From Kineosphaera sp039812485 (lineage in GTDB: Bacteria; Actinomycetota; Actinomycetes; Actinomycetales; Dermatophilaceae), in NCBI GenBank assembly GCA_039812485.1, contig JBDIAP010000151.1:1-8934 (forward strand): 8,934 nt of DNA. Direction: 5' to 3'. Below, piece by piece: positions 7,057 through 8,934 of the stretch; the stretch's first letter is position 1; each line of letters opens with the position of its first letter. The notes under the pieces were generated by a model, which saw only the letters and a program-made list of their open reading frames with translations, had not been told where the DNA came from and did not search any database. Made by a program: the position numbers and the translations under genes.

Positions 7057-7214
7057 TGTGATCGAGGGGATCCGCGGTGCGAACGTCGGAACGGCCGGGA
7101 CAGCGCGCTCCGGTGGGGGGTGTGACGTTCGGGCGGTTCGTCAGCGGGTGCGGTTCACGCTCGGGCGGCACGCGACTCGAGGTCGCCGGCCGGCACGAGC
7201 CCGCTCGGGACGCG

Positions 7215-7325
7215 TCAGCGCGTCTGGGTCGCTGCGATGGTGGGGTGCTGGGAGCGCCGGCCGCGAGAGGGCTTCAGCGCATCGGCGGGCGCGCGATGGC
7301 CGGCCGAGCAGGTGCAACCTGTCAT
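7215..7325 (-). CDS. Possible small protein or leader peptide, 36 residues
   Basis: An ATG at 7325-7323 opens a 36-codon frame ending TGA at 7217-7215. It is preceded by GGAAGG with 7 nt spacing, the best Shine-Dalgarno in this intergenic region. The peptide begins MTGCTCSAGH, is basic in the middle (SRGRRS) and ends AATQTR. It has no membrane segment or signal peptide. About 80% of third positions are G or C, close to the real genes but not decisive at this length. It lies 292 nt before the malectin-like gene and could be an upstream leader peptide. I do not recognise it, and it may not be translated. Confidence 0.35.
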   Translation of the reverse strand: MTGCTCSAGHRAPADALKPSRGRRSQHPTIAATQTR

Positions 7326-7332
7326 GTCGTTA

Positions 7333-7338
7333 CCTTCC
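7333..7338 (-). promoter_or_regulatory. Shine-Dalgarno of the possible small ORF
   Basis: The minus strand reads GGAAGG followed by 7 nt (TAACGAC) and ATG. It is the main reason for proposing the small ORF at 7215-7325. Confidence 0.4.
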
Positions 7339-7353
7339 GTGGTGTGGGACGAG

Positions 7354-7368
7354 CAGACATCCTGTCTG
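7354..7368. promoter_or_regulatory. 15-bp palindrome, candidate operator
   Basis: The plus strand reads CAGACA-TCC-TGTCTG, a perfect 6-bp inverted repeat with a 3-nt centre, in an A/T-richer stretch. It lies 16 nt upstream of the small-ORF Shine-Dalgarno and 432 nt upstream of the malectin-like start. Its size and position suit a dimeric repressor or activator site, or it may overlap a -10 (CAGGAT on the minus strand). No regulator family can be assigned. Confidence 0.4.
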
Positions 7369-7422
7369 GACACTCAGCTGATCGGCTGCGGAGCGCACGT
7401 TTCAAGCACCCGAGACTAGAGT

Positions 7423-7461
7423 CACGCGGGCCCGTGACCCCGGGGGTCACGGGCCCGCGTG
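7423..7461 (-). terminator. Strong intrinsic-type hairpin after the sugar-phosphate transferase gene
   Basis: Positions 7423-7440 and 7444-7461 pair perfectly over 18 bp with a 3-nt loop (CGG). The hairpin is centred in the gap after the minus-strand stop at 7497-7499, with its near edge 35 nt from that stop. No U-run follows, as is usual for many actinobacterial terminators. It should separate the transferase transcript from the malectin-like gene. Confidence 0.75.
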
Positions 7462-7496
7462 GACCGGCCCCGCAATGGCGCAGAGCCAGAAGGCGA

Positions 7497-8934
7497 TCAG
7501 TACGCGCCGGGCCCGTGGACGACGGCGTTGACCGTGCGAAAAAGAATGTGCAGGTCGCCCACGGGTGACCAGTTGTCGACATAGTGCAGGTCGAGCCTCA
7601 GTGACTCTTCCCACGACAGGTCGGATCGTCCGCTGACCTGCCACAGCCCCGTCATGCCCGGCTTGACGCGCAGCCGGCGCTGGGCGTCCGGCTCGTACTG
7701 GTCGACCTCGCGGGGCAGCGGCGGGCGCGGGCCGACGAGCGACATCTGGCCGCGCAGCACGTTGAACAGCTGCGGCAGCTCGTCGAGGGAGTAGCGCCGC
7801 AGCACGCGCCCGACCCGGGTGACGCGCGGGTCGTCGCGCATCTTGAAGAGCACCCCGTTGCCGTCGCTGAGCGTCGCGAGCTTGGCCAGGTGCGCCTCTG
7901 CGTCGACGACCATCGTGCGGAACTTCAGCATCGGGAAGTGCTCGCCCCGCACGCCGACACGCCTCTGCCGGAAGAAGACCGGTCCGCCGTCGCCGAGTGT
8001 GACGGCGATCGCGATGCCGAGCAGCAACGGACCCAGCATGAGCACGAGCAGCGCCGCGAGGCACCGGTCCATGAGCGACTTGAAGACGACGTGCACGCGG
8101 GTCGCGGCCGGCCGCTCGACGTGCAGCAGCGAGAGATTCTGCGACGGGCGGATCGACAGGCGCGGGCCGGCGACGTCGAGGAGCCCGGGGGCCACGATGA
8201 GCTCGACGCCGCGGTCCTCGAGCGCCCACGTCAGGCGCCGCAGCGCCGGGCCGGCGAGGTCGGGGTGCGCCGCGACGGCGACGACCTCGGCGTCGGCGAT
8301 GTCGACGGCCTCGATCGCGGCGGTCGGCGGGCCGACGACCGGGACACCTCCGATGGAGGCCGTGAGCACGGCGCTGCCGTCGAGGTCGTAGGCGCACACG
8401 GCCACCGGCAGCAGGCCCTGGCCCGGCTCGCTCGTCAGCGAATGGATGAGGGCGTTGGCCGAGTCGGCACGGCCCACGATGACCGTGCGCTGCATGAGCA
8501 GGCCGCGGCGCCGGTGGGAGTGCAGCCAGCGCTGCAGCGCGAGACGGGCGACGAGCGAGCCGACGACGAGCGTCGTCATGACGACGAGGAGGTAGATGCG
8601 CGAGAGGCCGAGGTCGGTGAGGTAGGCGACGATCGCCACGGTCGCGAGGATGCCGAGGGCCGCGCGGGCCAGGGAGCGCAGCTGGTGGCTGGCGACGGCC
8701 AGCCGCCGTCGGCCGTAGCCGTCGGCCATCGCCAACGCGCTGATCCAGACGACGGCGACCGTCGGCACGCCGAGCGTGTAGAGGGCGAACGCGGTGGTCG
8801 AGTGCTCGAGCTGGGTCGTCAGCCCCGCCAATCCGGCGACGAGCGCGATGAGCACGTCGCACGGCACGAGCCGCTGCAGGTAGCGGGAGTGCCAGGTGCG
8901 GGAGCCGGCGGAGCGGCCGGTCGAACGGCGCTCG
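7497..8934 (-). CDS. Polyprenyl-phosphate sugar-1-phosphate transferase (initiating enzyme), 5' end outside window
   Basis: This membrane enzyme transfers a hexose- or HexNAc-1-phosphate from its nucleotide sugar to undecaprenyl phosphate, the first step of EPS/capsule assembly. About 478 residues are visible. The N-terminal part has roughly four hydrophobic segments, followed by a CoA-binding-like/NAD-fold region with VIVGRADSANAL. The C-terminal half is the bacterial sugar transferase domain (PF02397 type): a membrane segment entered by KSLMDR, then GPVFFRQRRVG, MLKFRTM, DDPRVTRVGR, SLDELPQLFNV, MSLVGPRP, KPGMTGLWQVSGRS and final GAY. The Asp-Glu dyad of SLDELP is encoded at 7779-7784. The frame stays open from 7497 to the window edge, with RYLQRLVPCDVL upstream of a GTG at 8867, which matches the family's usual pre-helix segment. 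The true start is therefore upstream of 8934 and the GTG is probably internal. Length is near the family norm of about 480-500, so little is missing. It is terminated by the hairpin at 7423-7461. Confidence 0.92.
   Translation of the reverse strand, partial: ERRSTGRSAGSRTWHSRYLQRLVPCDVLIALVAGLAGLTTQLEHSTTAFALYTLGVPTVAVVWISALAMADGYGRRRLAVASHQLRSLARAALGILATVAIVAYLTDLGLSRIYLLVVMTTLVVGSLVARLALQRWLHSHRRRGLLMQRTVIVGRADSANALIHSLTSEPGQGLLPVAVCAYDLDGSAVLTASIGGVPVVGPPTAAIEAVDIADAEVVAVAAHPDLAGPALRRLTWALEDRGVELIVAPGLLDVAGPRLSIRPSQNLSLLHVERPAATRVHVVFKSLMDRCLAALLVLMLGPLLLGIAIAVTLGDGGPVFFRQRRVGVRGEHFPMLKFRTMVVDAEAHLAKLATLSDGNGVLFKMRDDPRVTRVGRVLRRYSLDELPQLFNVLRGQMSLVGPRPPLPREVDQYEPDAQRRLRVKPGMTGLWQVSGRSDLSWEESLRLDLHYVDNWSPVGDLHILFRTVNAVVHGPGAY

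Larger units (their letters stand above)
6923..7496. other. 574-nt intergenic region with regulatory-looking structure
   Basis: This is the only long gap in the window, between the sugar-phosphate transferase stop and the malectin-like gene start, both on the minus strand. Following transcription it holds a strong hairpin (7423-7461), an A/T-richer stretch (about 7320-7420) with a 15-bp palindrome, a possible 36-codon ORF (7215-7325), and three imperfect direct repeats (about 6996-7056). A TTGAAA hexamer on the minus strand at 7405-7400 resembles a -35 box, but no convincing -10 follows at 17 nt (GATCAGC). I see no tRNA and no riboswitch pattern I can name. Confidence 0.6.

Noticed and set aside
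6923..7171. N-terminal extension of the malectin-like protein by 83 residues
   Set aside because: The extension is Pro/Arg-rich, lacks a family pattern and would bury the signal peptide. The internal ATG at 6922 has a good GAGGAG site.
6923..7325. Cyclic-dinucleotide or other riboswitch in the long leader
   Set aside because: I looked for the conserved cores of c-di-GMP and c-di-AMP (ydaO) riboswitches known upstream of cell-wall genes and did not see them. A covariance-model search would settle it.
4898..7381. 827-codon open frame on the plus strand opposite the malectin-like gene
   Set aside because: It is Gly/Arg/Asp/Val-rich with no recognisable motif and is fully antisense to a gene with clear domains and a signal peptide.
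7377..7405. Sigma-70-type promoter from TTGAAA on the minus strand
   Set aside because: The -35-like hexamer has no acceptable -10 at 16-18 nt (GATCAG/ATCAGC), so it is noted only within the intergenic description.
1..8934. CRISPR arrays, insertion sequences, tRNA or rRNA genes
   Set aside because: No regularly spaced repeats, transposase-like frames, terminal inverted repeats or structured RNA signatures were found in the window.

Overview
The window is about 70% G+C. Its codons end almost always in G or C, it has GGAG-type ribosome binding sites, and one lipobox lipoprotein is present. This points to a high-GC Gram-positive actinomycete, probably a Micrococcales-like lineage, though the genus cannot be fixed from the sequence alone. 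The content is a surface or exopolysaccharide (EPS/capsule-type) biosynthesis locus with two related secreted proteins.

Layout, in window coordinates. (1) 14-3691, minus strand, a probable three-gene operon read right to left: a GT14 core-2/I-branching-type glycosyltransferase (2696-3691), a MOP-superfamily polysaccharide flippase (1164-2699, overlapping the GT14 stop as GTGA), and a lipoprotein (14-1111, 52 nt downstream of the flippase). (2) 3692-3787, a short divergent promoter region. (3) 3788-4768, plus strand, a lone GT2 glycosyltransferase. (4) 4769-4810, a 42-nt convergent gap with a small hairpin. (5) 4811-6922, minus strand, a secreted protein with two malectin-like lectin domains, a Pro/Thr linker and a C-terminal domain. 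That last domain is paralogous to nearly the whole lipoprotein of region 1. (6) 6923-7496, a 574-nt intergenic region with an 18-bp perfect hairpin, a 15-bp palindrome, a possible 36-codon small ORF with a strong Shine-Dalgarno, and three imperfect direct repeats. (7) 7497 to beyond 8934, minus strand, a polyprenyl-phosphate sugar-1-phosphate transferase that starts the lipid-linked glycan; its 5' end lies outside the window.

How the genes could work together (inference): the sugar-phosphate transferase loads the first sugar onto undecaprenyl phosphate. The GT2 and GT14 enzymes extend or branch the glycan, and the flippase moves it across the membrane. The two exported proteins would then act on, bind or anchor the finished polysaccharide: one lipid-anchored, one released and carrying two lectin modules. 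No polymerase or chain-length regulator gene is seen here.

The most notable item is the unnamed ~300-residue domain shared by the two exported proteins. It has a conserved cysteine pair and several invariant Trp/His/Asp/Arg motifs, and its two copies bracket the glycosyltransferase/flippase genes.
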